Assembly (NCBI GenBank): GCA_044358015.1
Contig: JBIKOO010000002.1
Coordinates: 47,744 to 111,743, forward strand
DNA length: 64,000 bases
Direction: 5' to 3'
From: Casp-actino8 sp044358015
GTDB taxonomy: Bacteria > Actinomycetota > Acidimicrobiia > Acidimicrobiales > Ilumatobacteraceae
Shown: positions 50,773 through 59,515 of the stretch, piece by piece
How the letters are laid out: the number at the start of each line of letters is the position of its first letter
How positions within the stretch are numbered: position 1 is the stretch's first letter
Translations under genes and position numbers: made by a program
Notes under the pieces: model-generated
Database searches by the model: none
Told to the model about the DNA's origin: nothing
The model's input: the letters and a program-made list of their open reading frames with translations, nothing else

Positions 50773-52071
50773 ATGTCAGTCACCGTCGTCGTCGGAGCCC
50801 AATGGGGCGATGAAGGCAAAGCCAAGGTCATCGACCTTCTTGCCCGAGAGAATTCGGTGGTCGCTCGTTACCAGGGTGGACACAACGCTGGTCACACGGT
50901 GGTCGTCGGTACCGAGAAGTACGCGCTGCAACTCATTCCGTCGGGGGTTCTTTATGAGCACGTCACACCAGTCATTGGCAACGGTGTTGTGGTTGATATG
51001 CCAACTCTCTTCGCCGAAATTGATCGTCTTGAATCGCGCAGTATTTCATGCGCCAAGTTGACCGTCTCAAGTCAGGCGCAACTGATTTTCCCGTGGCACC
51101 AATCTTGGGACGCAATCTCCGAGGGCAACTTGGGAGACAACAAGATTGGGACGACTCTGAAGGGGATTGGGCCGGCGTATGCCGATAAGGCTCGACGAGT
51201 TGGCATTCGAGTTGGAGCATGTGTTGATCTCGAGTCTTTTGCCGAACAGGTGCGCGAGAGAGCAACCGCTGAAAATATCAACATTGTTCACGCGGGCGGC
51301 GATGCACTAGATGTTGAACGCCTTGTCGCTGAGTTCGTGGCATATGCGAAGCGCTTGCAGCCATACATCGGCGACACAGTTGGACTCTTGCACGATGCGG
51401 TCGATGCTGGTCAAGACATCTTGCTTGAAGGCGCGCAAGCCACTTTCCTTGACCTCGACCATGGAACGTATCCTTTCGTGACCTCGTCAAATCCGACCGC
51501 AGGTGGAGCGAGCGTTGGATCAGGTATTGGACCACGACTCCTTGATCGCATCATCGGAATTACCAAGGCATACACAACTCGCGTTGGCTCAGGTCCTTTC
51601 CCCACTGAAACGCTCGGTGAGATTGGCGAGAAGTTGGTTGATATTGGTCGTGAGTTCGGAACCGTGACCGGTCGCCGCCGCCGTACGGGTTGGGTTGACT
51701 GTGTGATGTTGCGTCACGCTGGACGTATTAACTCACTCACCGAATTGGCACTTACAAAACTTGATGTGCTGGACACATTTGATGAAGTCAAAGTTTGTAC
51801 GGGCTATCGCATCAATGGCGAAGTCGTCCATGGTTATCCAGACCGTAGTGATGTGTTGGGCCAAGTTGTAGCCGACTACATCACGTTGCCGGGTTGGAAA
51901 ACTGAACTACGCAATTGCCGCTCGGTCAATGATCTACCGGCAGAAGCTCGAGCATTTGTGACAGCAGTTGAACGCGAATCCGGAATTCCGATTCGCATCA
52001 TTGGTGTCGGTCCTGAACGCGATGATGTTCTTGACTGGACGCCCGCGTCAATATTTGGAGGTTCAGCATGA
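50773..52071 (+). CDS. purA: Adenylosuccinate synthetase
   Basis: GTP-dependent enzyme joining IMP and aspartate toward AMP, 432 aa. VVVGAQWGDEGKAKVIDLLA holds the P-loop-like site and catalytic Asp; GGHNAGHTVVV carries the catalytic His; GPAYADKARRVGIR is the IMP loop and the GRRRRTGWVD region binds aspartate. A TTAGGAGCGTGCC ribosome-binding site precedes the ATG. The stop overlaps purB by four bases. Confidence 0.98.
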   Translation: MSVTVVVGAQWGDEGKAKVIDLLARENSVVARYQGGHNAGHTVVVGTEKYALQLIPSGVLYEHVTPVIGNGVVVDMPTLFAEIDRLESRSISCAKLTVSSQAQLIFPWHQSWDAISEGNLGDNKIGTTLKGIGPAYADKARRVGIRVGACVDLESFAEQVRERATAENINIVHAGGDALDVERLVAEFVAYAKRLQPYIGDTVGLLHDAVDAGQDILLEGAQATFLDLDHGTYPFVTSSNPTAGGASVGSGIGPRLLDRIIGITKAYTTRVGSGPFPTETLGEIGEKLVDIGREFGTVTGRRRRTGWVDCVMLRHAGRINSLTELALTKLDVLDTFDEVKVCTGYRINGEVVHGYPDRSDVLGQVVADYITLPGWKTELRNCRSVNDLPAEARAFVTAVERESGIPIRIIGVGPERDDVLDWTPASIFGGSA

Positions 52072-53378
52072 TCTCTCGCTATTCATTACCTGAGATGGAA
52101 TCGGTGTTTTCTGATGAATCTCGTTTTGGTCGGTGGGTTGAAATTGAATTGTTGGCGACCGAAGCTCATAGCGCTTTAGGAATTGTGCCAGCGGCCGACG
52201 CTGCAATTTGTCGAGCAAATTCTCCGGTTGTCGACGCCCGTTTTATTGACGATGTCCTTGAGCGCGAAAAGATCACCGATCATGACGTTGCTGCGTTTGT
52301 AGATATTTTGCAGTCGCGTATTGGTGGCACCGCGGGCGCATGGGTTCACTATGGTCTCACGTCAAGTGACATTGTCGACACCGCTTGGTGTTGGATGTTG
52401 CGTGATGCAGCTGATCTGTTGATAGATGCTTCATCCAAACTGTTGCGTGTTGTCGTAAGTTTGGCCAAAGCCCACCGTGACACGGTGATGATTGGTCGCA
52501 CCCATGGCGTTCATGCTGAGCCAACCACATTCGGTGCCAAAGTTGCATTATGGGCATTGCAAATAGATCGTGATCGGAGCCGCTTGATTGCGGCTCGCGA
52601 GAACATCGCTGTCTGCAAACTGTCTGGTGCAGTTGGAACGTATTCAAATGTTGATCCCAAAGTTGAACAGCATGTTGCTCACGCATTGGGCTTGAAGGCA
52701 GTTCCGGCCACTCAAGTCATTTCTCGTGATCGACATGCCGAGTACATGTGGGCGTGCGCCGCTGTTGGTAATACCTGCGAAATGATCGCTGTCGAACTTC
52801 GTCATCTACAGCGAACCGAAGTTCGTGAAGTTGAAGAAGGTTTCAAGGCTGGTCAAAAAGGTTCGTCGGCAATGCCACATAAGCGCAACCCAATTTCGGC
52901 CGAAACGATCACTGGTTTGTCACGTGTGCTGCGGGGAAATCTTCAAGCTGCCATGCAAGATGTGGCGTTATGGCATGAACGAGATATTTCACACAGTTCG
53001 GTTGAACGTATTGTTCTTCCAGATTCGTCGTTGATGGCGCATTACGTCATGCATCGCTTACGCCGTCTGCTTGAGGGTCTGCAGGTGTCACCTGAGCGAA
53101 TGAAACAGAACTTGTACTCAAGTCACGGCTTGGTGTTTAGCCAGCCAGTACTTCTTGCTTTAGTTCAATCGGGCCTGACTCGTGATGAGGCCTATCGAAT
53201 AGTCCAAGAAGCAGCAGCAATGTCATGGGAGCGTTCACAAGATTTCCGCTCAGTTCTTGAAGCCGATTCGCGTTTGGAGCGGGTTGACAAGAAGGTTCTT
53301 GACGAAGCTTTTGACTTGAAGCGTTCGTTGGTGCACATCGGGCAGGTATTCACTGCCCTTGATGTACTTGACGTGTAA
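52068..53378 (+). CDS. purB: Adenylosuccinate lyase
   Basis: Fumarase-superfamily lyase of 436 aa acting twice in purine synthesis (SAICAR and adenylosuccinate). Conserved parts are YGLTSSDIVDTA, MIGRTHGVHAEPTTFG (catalytic His) and the flexible signature loop KGSSAMPHKRNPIS. The ATG overlaps the purA stop, so the two AMP-branch enzymes are translated together. Confidence 0.98.
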   Translation: MISRYSLPEMESVFSDESRFGRWVEIELLATEAHSALGIVPAADAAICRANSPVVDARFIDDVLEREKITDHDVAAFVDILQSRIGGTAGAWVHYGLTSSDIVDTAWCWMLRDAADLLIDASSKLLRVVVSLAKAHRDTVMIGRTHGVHAEPTTFGAKVALWALQIDRDRSRLIAARENIAVCKLSGAVGTYSNVDPKVEQHVAHALGLKAVPATQVISRDRHAEYMWACAAVGNTCEMIAVELRHLQRTEVREVEEGFKAGQKGSSAMPHKRNPISAETITGLSRVLRGNLQAAMQDVALWHERDISHSSVERIVLPDSSLMAHYVMHRLRRLLEGLQVSPERMKQNLYSSHGLVFSQPVLLALVQSGLTRDEAYRIVQEAAAMSWERSQDFRSVLEADSRLERVDKKVLDEAFDLKRSLVHIGQVFTALDVLDV

Positions 53379-53381
53379 AAC

Positions 53382-53783
53382 TCAGCGAGTGATTCCGGCT
53401 TTTTTCAACACTGCAGGATCAACGCCAATTTCACGCCACGCGGTGTAGGTGATGCCATTGCGTTCACCGTATGAACGGGCAACTTTAACGAATGCTTTTT
53501 CGAGCGGACCGATTTGTTGAGCGGTAGTCATCTCCGCAAGTTCCATTGCCAAATCAAGTCGTTCCTGCGACAACTTCAGTTGCGTGATTGCATCTGATTC
53601 ATCAAATTGATTTTCGATAACTGCAAGACGCTTCTTGATCGAATCAGGTGTGCGCTTACGGCCACGCTTTGGCTTATTGCGTCGTACCGCTTCAAGATAA
53701 TCACGAACAGTGCGACTCTCGGCTCGTCCAACCGCCAACGCAGCTTTATGGGACTTTGTCATCGGTGTCTTTGGTGCTGCCAT
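53382..53783 (-). CDS. Conserved-looking hypothetical protein
   Basis: A 133-aa basic protein of unknown function. Residues 25-50 are Arg/Lys-rich (RRNKPKRGRKRTPDSIKKR), followed by a predicted helical stretch (AITQLKLSQERLDLAMELAEM) and a C-terminal TYTAWREIGVDPAVLKKAGI that looks like a helix-turn-helix or SAP-type end. No catalytic motif or signal peptide is seen. It converges on purB with three bases between and is divergent from pyrE across a region with a palindrome. DNA- or RNA-binding is a guess from charge. Confidence 0.78.
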   Translation of the reverse strand: MAAPKTPMTKSHKAALAVGRAESRTVRDYLEAVRRNKPKRGRKRTPDSIKKRLAVIENQFDESDAITQLKLSQERLDLAMELAEMTTAQQIGPLEKAFVKVARSYGERNGITYTAWREIGVDPAVLKKAGITR

Positions 53784-53861
53784 AAGTTTTAATATATGAC
53801 TGCGAAGTGTGAATTGCGCTGTTTTCTTGCGTAAGAATTTGTCACTTTCTCATTAAGAAAA

Positions 53862-53886
53862 CTGTGTATTTATTGCTGATACACAG
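53862..53886. promoter_or_regulatory. Palindromic operator-like site between divergent genes
   Basis: CTGTGTAT and ATACACAG form perfect eight-base arms around nine bases, 53 bases before the pyrE ATG. A further half-site GATACACA follows at 53901-53908. Its position between the basic hypothetical gene and pyrE suggests an operator; the regulator is unknown. Confidence 0.5.
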
Positions 53887-53938
53887 CAGTCTCACAAAGA
53901 GATACACAACGTCAATTCGCCCACTACTGTAATTACCG

Positions 53939-54520
53939 ATGAGTAATTATTCGAATGCACTACCAACTCTTGATCCTGCTCGACACGCATTGCGAGACCA
54001 TGTGCTTCGCCATTCGTTAAAGACGGGGAACTTCACCTTGAAGTCTGGGGCGAACAGTTCATGGTTTCTTGATACAAAGCAAACAGCGTGTCGGGCTGAT
54101 GGAGTCGTGTTAATGGCCGATGTTGCATTAGAACTCATTCCTAAAGATGCAGTCGCGATCGGTGGGTTGACGATGGGCGCCGACCCCGTGGCCTACGGAA
54201 TTGCCGCTGTCGCAGCAACAAGGGGAATCGATTTGCGAAGTTTCAGCGTTCGCAAAGAAGCAAAAGATCATGGTGTGACTGGACGTATTGCCGGTGCTTT
54301 GCAGCCTGGCGACAAAGTAGTTATTACTGAAGACACTGTGACTCGTGGAACTTCGATCATGGAAGCTGTCGATGCTGTTGTTGCATTTGGCGCGATTCCG
54401 GTGTTGATTACAGTCGTCGTGGATCGCGGTGGAACATGCGGAGCGATGGCCGCCGAACGCGGAATTCCGTTTGTGCCAATGTTGACTGCTCTTGACTTGG
54501 GTTATGGATACGGCACCTGA
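53939..54520 (+). CDS. pyrE: Orotate phosphoribosyltransferase
   Basis: Converts orotate and PRPP to OMP in pyrimidine synthesis, 193 aa. The N-terminal LKTGNFTLKSGANSSWFLDTK, flexible-loop SVRKEAKDHG and PRPP-binding VVITEDTVTRGTSIMEAV are clear. The PRPP loop has TRGTS where many enzymes have TTGGS, a tolerated variant. It stands alone, without other pyr genes. Confidence 0.95.
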   Translation: MSNYSNALPTLDPARHALRDHVLRHSLKTGNFTLKSGANSSWFLDTKQTACRADGVVLMADVALELIPKDAVAIGGLTMGADPVAYGIAAVAATRGIDLRSFSVRKEAKDHGVTGRIAGALQPGDKVVITEDTVTRGTSIMEAVDAVVAFGAIPVLITVVVDRGGTCGAMAAERGIPFVPMLTALDLGYGYGT

Positions 54521-54546
54521 CCCGCGACAAGCGCGATTGTGATTGG

Positions 54547-54593
54547 TGCCTTAAGTCCTTGAGTATTCAGCCGACGTGCCCTAAGTACTAGGA
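54547..54593. promoter_or_regulatory. Pair of direct repeats upstream of the universal stress protein gene
   Basis: TGCCTTAAGTCCTTGA at 54547-54562 and TGCCCTAAGTACTAGGA at 54577-54593 share TGCCYTAAGTMCTWG and are spaced exactly 30 bases, about three helical turns. They end 23 bases before the ATG. They are loosely reminiscent of DosR-type GGACTT boxes, but the match is not strong. Confidence 0.45.
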
Positions 54594-54616
54594 CTTCCAG
54601 TGGTGACACTTGGAAC

Positions 54617-55546
54617 ATGATCCATCATTCGCCCATTCCCCATGATTCGCGACCAATTTTGGTGGGCCTAGACGGCTCCGAAAATTCTGAGAGTGCAATG
54701 TGGTGGGCCGTTGACATCGCTGTCGAATCCAAAAGAAGTTTGCGCCTTTTGACTTGCTATGCACTGCCAGCGCTAATCGGCATGGGAGTTTCTGCAGGGT
54801 ATGTCGGGCCAATGTTGTCATCAGAAGAAATTCGTGCGGTGGACGAGCATCATCGAACTGCACTCGACCTAATGAAGTCGAAAATATTGAAGACACATCC
54901 TGATTTAGAAATCGAAATGTTTCTCGATCAAGGGTCACCGGTCATGGCGTTGTTAAAGGCCTCTGAGGATGCATCCATGATTGTGGTTGGCACCAAAGGG
55001 GTTGGATCAGGTCATGCATTGTTAATGGGTTCGGTGAGCTACGCGGTTGCGCATCGAGCTGAGTGCCCAGTGGTTCTCGTTCCTGAAACTGCCAAGCGGA
55101 CATCTGCCGGTCGAGTTGTTGTAGGAATTGATGGTTCAAAAGGCGCGCTGGATGCCGCCGATTGGGCTTTGCATTTTGCCGAAGATATGCATCGCAATCT
55201 CGAACTCATTTCGGCTTGGCATTACCCATATTCAGCTATGTCACCAGAGTTTGGTGTGATGTCTGGGCCGGACATTGATGAATTGCGACTGGCCATGTTG
55301 CGTGATGCTCGTAAACTTGTGAATCGCGTCAAAAAGCATTTGTCTGAGGATGAAGGATCTCGAGTTTCAATTAGTGCCGAAGTGATCGAGGGTTCGGCTG
55401 CTGATGCACTGGTTGAACACACGACACCACAAGACATCTTGGTTGTCGGATCAAAAAGCCACAGCCTGATTGCCTCTGTTTTGTTAGGAAGCACTGCGGT
55501 CGGAGTAGCCCACCGCAGCAAATGTCCCGTTGTCATAGTTCATTGA
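54617..55546 (+). CDS. Universal stress protein with two UspA domains
   Basis: A 309-aa tandem UspA protein. Domain 1 (about 10-150) opens ILVGLDGSENSESAMWWA and ends with the ATP-binding GTKGVGSGHALLMGSVSYAV; domain 2 (about 160-309) opens VVVGIDGSKGALDAADWAL and ends VGSKSHSLIASVLLGSTAVG. The G-x2-G-x9-G(S/T) nucleotide motif is present in the first copy and altered in the second. Two-domain USPs of this type are common in actinobacteria under dormancy or hypoxia control. A pair of direct repeats lies upstream. Confidence 0.93.
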   Translation: MIHHSPIPHDSRPILVGLDGSENSESAMWWAVDIAVESKRSLRLLTCYALPALIGMGVSAGYVGPMLSSEEIRAVDEHHRTALDLMKSKILKTHPDLEIEMFLDQGSPVMALLKASEDASMIVVGTKGVGSGHALLMGSVSYAVAHRAECPVVLVPETAKRTSAGRVVVGIDGSKGALDAADWALHFAEDMHRNLELISAWHYPYSAMSPEFGVMSGPDIDELRLAMLRDARKLVNRVKKHLSEDEGSRVSISAEVIEGSAADALVEHTTPQDILVVGSKSHSLIASVLLGSTAVGVAHRSKCPVVIVH

Positions 55547-55601
55547 AGCTTCATAGTTCATTGATGCGTGATAGCTCGTGAAAACCTCATAGCCTGACGA
55601 C

Positions 55602-56435
55602 GTGACGATGCAGCAACTTTTCGCGCTTGAACCCCATGGTGTAGATACCTTCGTTGGTGCAGGGCGAGAGTACCCATGGGGCGGTTTATACGGCGGTCAC
55701 ATTGTTGCGCAAGCGCTGTGGGCCGCAGCCGAAACAGTTGAATCCGAAATGGAACCTCATTCATTACGGGCGTACTTCATTCGACGTGGCAGTCCTAAAG
55801 ACACGGTGCGTTATGAAGTTGATCGAATTCGTAACGGTAAAAGTTTTTGCACGCGTCGAGTCGTAGCACGCCAAGAAAATGGTGCAATTCTTAACTTGGA
55901 AGCAAGTTTTCAAAAATTTGAACAGGCTCCAGATGTGCAGCCGATTGCCTTTCCGACAGGCGTTCCGCTCCCAGACAAAATGACCAACTCAACGTGGTCT
56001 GAATTCTTTGATCGCCGTTGGATTGAGAACGCCGATCATCCAAATGATGGACGTGAAGGAGCAGGTCGGGCCATGGCTTGGTTTCGGGTGACCGAAGCGC
56101 TAGGTAATCCCGGTGATCATCGGGCCCAGCTTTTGCATCGATGTGCTTTTGCGTATCTCAGTGACGACTTGCCGACTGATGCGGTGGTACGTACCCACCC
56201 TGAGATCTCATTACGTCCTGAAAATCATCGTAACTTTCAGGGTGCCAGTCTTGACCACACGATTTGGTTTCATCGACCAATTCAAAGTGATCGTTGGCAT
56301 TTGCACGATTTCACTTGTCATTCGTTAGGAAATAATCGAGGTCTTGCGCTCGGACATGTGTTTAGTGAAGATGGCGTGTTGGTCGCAACCGTCGCTCAAG
56401 AGGCGCTGATTCGCGACTTAACGCCATCAACATAG
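55602..56435 (+). CDS. tesB: Acyl-CoA thioesterase II (TesB family)
   Basis: Double-hotdog thioesterase of 277 aa hydrolysing medium or long acyl-CoA. YGGHIVAQALWAA of the first hotdog, LRAYFIRRGSPKDTVRYEVDRIRNGKSF and the second-hotdog RPENHRNFQGASLDHTIWFHRP (Asp of the D-Q/T-T triad) are visible, ending in GLALGHVFSEDGVLVATVAQE. The start is GTG 55602 or ATG 55608. The 3' end overlaps the convergent acyltransferase gene by 40 bases. Confidence 0.93.
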   Translation: MTMQQLFALEPHGVDTFVGAGREYPWGGLYGGHIVAQALWAAAETVESEMEPHSLRAYFIRRGSPKDTVRYEVDRIRNGKSFCTRRVVARQENGAILNLEASFQKFEQAPDVQPIAFPTGVPLPDKMTNSTWSEFFDRRWIENADHPNDGREGAGRAMAWFRVTEALGNPGDHRAQLLHRCAFAYLSDDLPTDAVVRTHPEISLRPENHRNFQGASLDHTIWFHRPIQSDRWHLHDFTCHSLGNNRGLALGHVFSEDGVLVATVAQEALIRDLTPST

Positions 56436-58549
56436 GGCGATATAGCGGCGTCAATTAATGGCGTGAGAAATTGCACGTAGGTCGTCGTGAGGTGATGCGA
56501 GTCGCGATACATCAAGATGTTGCCAGTGATGACGGGGCACGTATCAATTGTGCAAACCCAATGACTGACATCTAGATATTGAGCATTGTTTTCAACCGCA
56601 ACATCAATACTGGTTTGTTGACGATTCGCGCGAATCCCTTTGTCGCGAGTGACAGCACACGAGCCAACATTCTTGATGGCCTTTGATAAACAAATTGGAA
56701 CGTCAGTTCCGGGGTAAGGCGTATCAGTAATAACGACAGGGTTGATTCCCATACTTTGCAATTGCGGTATGAGAGTTGCGTAACCAGCTTTTACGATTGA
56801 ATCAGCGAAAGGTTGACCAGTTGATGGATCGGTTAAACGATTTGAGTTTGTTATCAAGACCACACGTACATTTTCTGCCACGAAACGTTCAAGAACTTTT
56901 TCGCGCCATGGTCGGCAGCCGGGATACGTCGGGCCAACCAATGAGTTGGCGGTGATCAAATCAATTGCGGTGCAACCCATCTTTGTGAGAATGATCAATC
57001 GCCATTGATGATCAATGGCTATTTGATTGAGTGCTGGAAACCACTGTGCCGCGTGTGAGTCACCGTATAGAGCAACCGTGAAATCAGACGTTGTATCTCC
57101 GTACTCACAAATCTTGGGTTCAATGGAAATCAGGTTGACATGGCAACCGTTGTCATAGATTTCAGGTTTGTCGCCGGAGGCACCACGTAACGAGGGTTGC
57201 AAGTTAGCCGGAACTTCATCGGTGAGTGCACCGGCGATGACTGCGTCAATTGGCGCGGTCGGATTCACGATGGAGGGTGGGGGACCTTCTGGGATTGTGA
57301 CGAGAGATGTTGTTGTCTCAACCGGTGCAACTGTGCTGTCAGTCGAAACAACGGGCGCAGTCGTTGATGTCGTTGTACTCGCAATAGCAACAGGCGCATC
57401 GGCAATAACGTCGGTGCTGAGGGCAACTGAAGAGGTTCGTAAGACAAACCCCACGCCGACACTCGACACAATTAATGCTGCACCGACCATGAGTGCGCGG
57501 CGTGGTTTGGCCTGTAACGAAACAGAGTGGCGAACTGGATTTTCTAAGAAATGATGTGACAGTGAAGCGGCAATCACTGCGCCTGCGATCGCAATCAGAC
57601 GCTCAGTGATGCTCAGAGCACGTTCTGCATGGGACTCGGCGATAATCAACACTGGCCAATGCCACAAATAAATTGAGTATGAACGCGCACCAATCCATTG
57701 CAGAGGCTGAAGCGAAAGAATTCGTTGCGGTCCCCAATGCGCATGTTGCCCAGCCATCAGCACGAGCGCAGTCGCGACAACTGGTAGCAAAGCTAACTTC
57801 CCTGGGAAGGCCATTTTTTCGGTGATGGTGAGTCCACTGACAACGATGGCGAAGAGACCGAGCCAACCAATGACGGCGCGGAAATTGGTTGGTAGTTGTT
57901 CAACGTATTTCCAACCCAAGGCAACGAGTGCACCAATGCCAAGTTCCCAGGCGCGGGTGTGTAAACCAAAGAAGGCCCACGGTTGAGATTGAGTGGTTTG
58001 CCAGATACAAAGCGCAAGCGAGGTAACACTTAAAATTGAGACCGCAACAATTGCTCGGGTGTGGCGATCACGCGATTTCCAGAGCAACAACATCAAGAGT
58101 GCGGGCCACACGATGTAGAACTGTTCTTCAACTGAGAGTGACCAAAAGTGTTGGAATGGGGAGGGTGGTTGTCCGGCTTGCAGATAGTCAGTGCTGCGAA
58201 CGCCAAATAAAATGTTGGCGAAGAACCCTCCGCTGGCTACAGCGTCGGCACCGATGTCTTTGAGTCGAAGTGGTTCAAGCCAGATTCGACTGGCGAGTGC
58301 AGTAAGTGCGATGACTAACGCAGATGCAGGAAGTAATCGTCGCGCCCGCCGGGCATAAAAATTCTTCAGAGAAATTTCGCCGACAGACGAATGTTCGTTG
58401 ATCAGCAACGATGTGATCAGAAATCCGGACACCACGAAGAAAACATCGACACCGATGAATCCACCTGTCAGTCCCAAAAACTTGGCGTGAAAAAGAATGA
58501 CGAAGCCGACAGCCAGTGCCCGAAGGCCTTCGATATCGCGTCTAAACAT
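56396..58549 (-). CDS. Membrane acyltransferase with extracytoplasmic SGNH domain (OatA-like)
   Basis: A 717-aa protein. The N-terminal acyltransferase-3 domain (about 1-345, 10-11 helices) begins FRRDIEGLRALAVGFVILFHA and includes FFVVSGFLITSLL; a Thr/Val-rich linker (about 385-430) leads to an SGNH esterase-like domain with VALYGDSHAAQWFPAL (nucleophile Ser) and the late DSHHLT (Asp/His). Such proteins O-acetylate peptidoglycan or surface glycans. ATG 58547-58549 lies five bases after the tRNA-Phe 3' end, so it may be read from the tRNA transcript. Confidence 0.93.
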   Translation of the reverse strand: MFRRDIEGLRALAVGFVILFHAKFLGLTGGFIGVDVFFVVSGFLITSLLINEHSSVGEISLKNFYARRARRLLPASALVIALTALASRIWLEPLRLKDIGADAVASGGFFANILFGVRSTDYLQAGQPPSPFQHFWSLSVEEQFYIVWPALLMLLLWKSRDRHTRAIVAVSILSVTSLALCIWQTTQSQPWAFFGLHTRAWELGIGALVALGWKYVEQLPTNFRAVIGWLGLFAIVVSGLTITEKMAFPGKLALLPVVATALVLMAGQHAHWGPQRILSLQPLQWIGARSYSIYLWHWPVLIIAESHAERALSITERLIAIAGAVIAASLSHHFLENPVRHSVSLQAKPRRALMVGAALIVSSVGVGFVLRTSSVALSTDVIADAPVAIASTTTSTTAPVVSTDSTVAPVETTTSLVTIPEGPPPSIVNPTAPIDAVIAGALTDEVPANLQPSLRGASGDKPEIYDNGCHVNLISIEPKICEYGDTTSDFTVALYGDSHAAQWFPALNQIAIDHQWRLIILTKMGCTAIDLITANSLVGPTYPGCRPWREKVLERFVAENVRVVLITNSNRLTDPSTGQPFADSIVKAGYATLIPQLQSMGINPVVITDTPYPGTDVPICLSKAIKNVGSCAVTRDKGIRANRQQTSIDVAVENNAQYLDVSHWVCTIDTCPVITGNILMYRDSHHLTTTYVQFLTPLIDAAISPYVDGVKSRISAS

Positions 58550-58553
58550 GAAG

Positions 58554-58626
58554 TGGTCGAGACCGGCGTCGATCCGGTGACCTTCCGCTTTTCAGGCGGA
58601 CGCTCTGCCGACTGAGCTACTCGACC
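58554..58626 (-). tRNA. tRNA-Phe (anticodon GAA)
   Basis: On the minus strand, acceptor GGTCGAG pairs with CTCGACC. The D-arm AGCTCAGTCGGCAGAGC is intact, the anticodon loop CTGAAAA gives GAA, and the T-loop is GGATCGACGCC-like. CCA is not encoded. It directly precedes the acyltransferase gene. Confidence 0.96.
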
Positions 58627-58654
58627 GTGTGCCTGTGGGTTTCCCCACATGCAC

Positions 58655-58731
58655 TGGCGGTCCCGACGGGACTCGAACCCGCGACCTCCGGCTTGACAGG
58701 CCGGCGTGAACTCCAACTTCACCACGAGACC
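58655..58731 (-). tRNA. tRNA-Asp (anticodon GTC)
   Basis: Acceptor GGTCTCG pairs with CGGGACC (one G-U), the anticodon loop CTGTCAA gives GTC, and the T-arm GCGGGTTCGAGTCCCGT is intact. CCA is encoded. It lies upstream of tRNA-Phe on the same strand. Confidence 0.96.
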
Positions 58732-58767
58732 AAAACATTTGCTTTGGTTATTGCAATTTCGGCTATG

Positions 58768-58839
58768 TACTAAATGTTTTCGTACTAAATGTGTTCGTAC
58801 TAGATGTATTCGCTAGATGCATGACGTACTAGATGTCGG
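58768..58839. repeat. 15-bp degenerate tandem repeats between tRNA-Glu and tRNA-Asp
   Basis: TACTAAATGTTTTCG (58768), TACTAAATGTGTTCG (58783) and TACTAGATGTATTCG (58798) are spaced exactly 15 bases, followed by a 14-base relative CTAGATGCATGACG and a partial TACTAGATGTCGG. The AT-rich array fills the gap between two tRNA genes. Confidence 0.8.
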
Positions 58840-58853
58840 ACCGCAAAACGGTC

Positions 58854-58929
58854 TGGCACCCCCAACGGGATTCGAACCCGTGCCGCCACCTTGAAAGGGT
58901 GGTGTCCTAGGCCACTAGACGATGGGGGC
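58854..58929 (-). tRNA. tRNA-Glu (anticodon TTC)
   Basis: Acceptor GCCCCCA pairs with TGGGGGT (first pair G-U), D-arm CGTCTAGTGGCCTAGGACA is typical of tRNA-Glu, anticodon loop CTTTCAA gives TTC, and the T-arm CACGGGTTCGAATCCCGT is intact. CCA is encoded. Just downstream on the minus strand a small GACCG-TTTTG-CGGTC hairpin follows. Confidence 0.96.
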
Positions 58930-59022
58930 TTGGGCACTCGTCTCGATGAGAGCGTGGCAACTCTAACAGGACTGCCTGCGGTCTCCACCCGAAGATTGGT
59001 CGGTCATCTTTCGGGCCCTCGA

Positions 59023-59514
59023 TCAGGAGGCAGCGTGGTTGTGAGAAATTGCGGTGATTGCTCCATCAAGGAGCCACGACAAGAAGTTGTACAGCGCGAG
59101 TTCATCATGACGCGGGTCGTCTGCATCGAGATAATCGTCGATTTCACCGACATCGAGGAGGGTGCCCAGGACGAGCCGAACACTGTTGAGAGCGGCGCAA
59201 AAAGCGTCTAACTGGGCAAAAGTGACAGTTTTCAGCTGGTCATCGGCCAAGAATTCATCGACCGTGGCGATGGAACTCAGTCGGCTAGCGACCAGTTCGT
59301 CGCGCATCAGTCGCTGGTATTCGGTTTCGGCTTCGTCATTGTTGAAATAGGCCGGGGGGAAAAGCCGGGCCAACTTCGGGTCACCGATTGGTGCTGACGT
59401 GAGTAACTCTCCCACTTCGCCCAACAATCGTCGTAACAATTCGCGTTCATCGGACCCGAGATTGACGACGATTCCTTTTTTGGTGGGGGCGAATGGTGGT
59501 TTGACGCGGGCCAT
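59023..59514 (-). CDS. DUF2017 family protein
   Basis: A 163-aa predominantly helical acidic protein starting at ATG 59512-59514. Features are VNLGSDERELLRRLLGEVGELL near the start, LARLFPPAYFNNDEAETEYQRLMRDEL in the middle and a C-terminal LYNFLSWLLDGAITAI. It follows clpS after one base, the arrangement typical of DUF2017 genes in actinobacteria, suggesting a link to the Clp protease adaptor system. Molecular function is unknown. Confidence 0.87.
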   Translation of the reverse strand: MARVKPPFAPTKKGIVVNLGSDERELLRRLLGEVGELLTSAPIGDPKLARLFPPAYFNNDEAETEYQRLMRDELVASRLSSIATVDEFLADDQLKTVTFAQLDAFCAALNSVRLVLGTLLDVGEIDDYLDADDPRHDELALYNFLSWLLDGAITAISHNHAAS

Positions 59515-59515
59515 T

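Noticed and set aside
58554..58929. One of the tRNAs being tRNA-Sec, which would support the selenoprotein
   Set aside because: The anticodons read GAA, GTC and TTC, with normal 7-bp acceptor stems; none is TCA with an extended acceptor arm.
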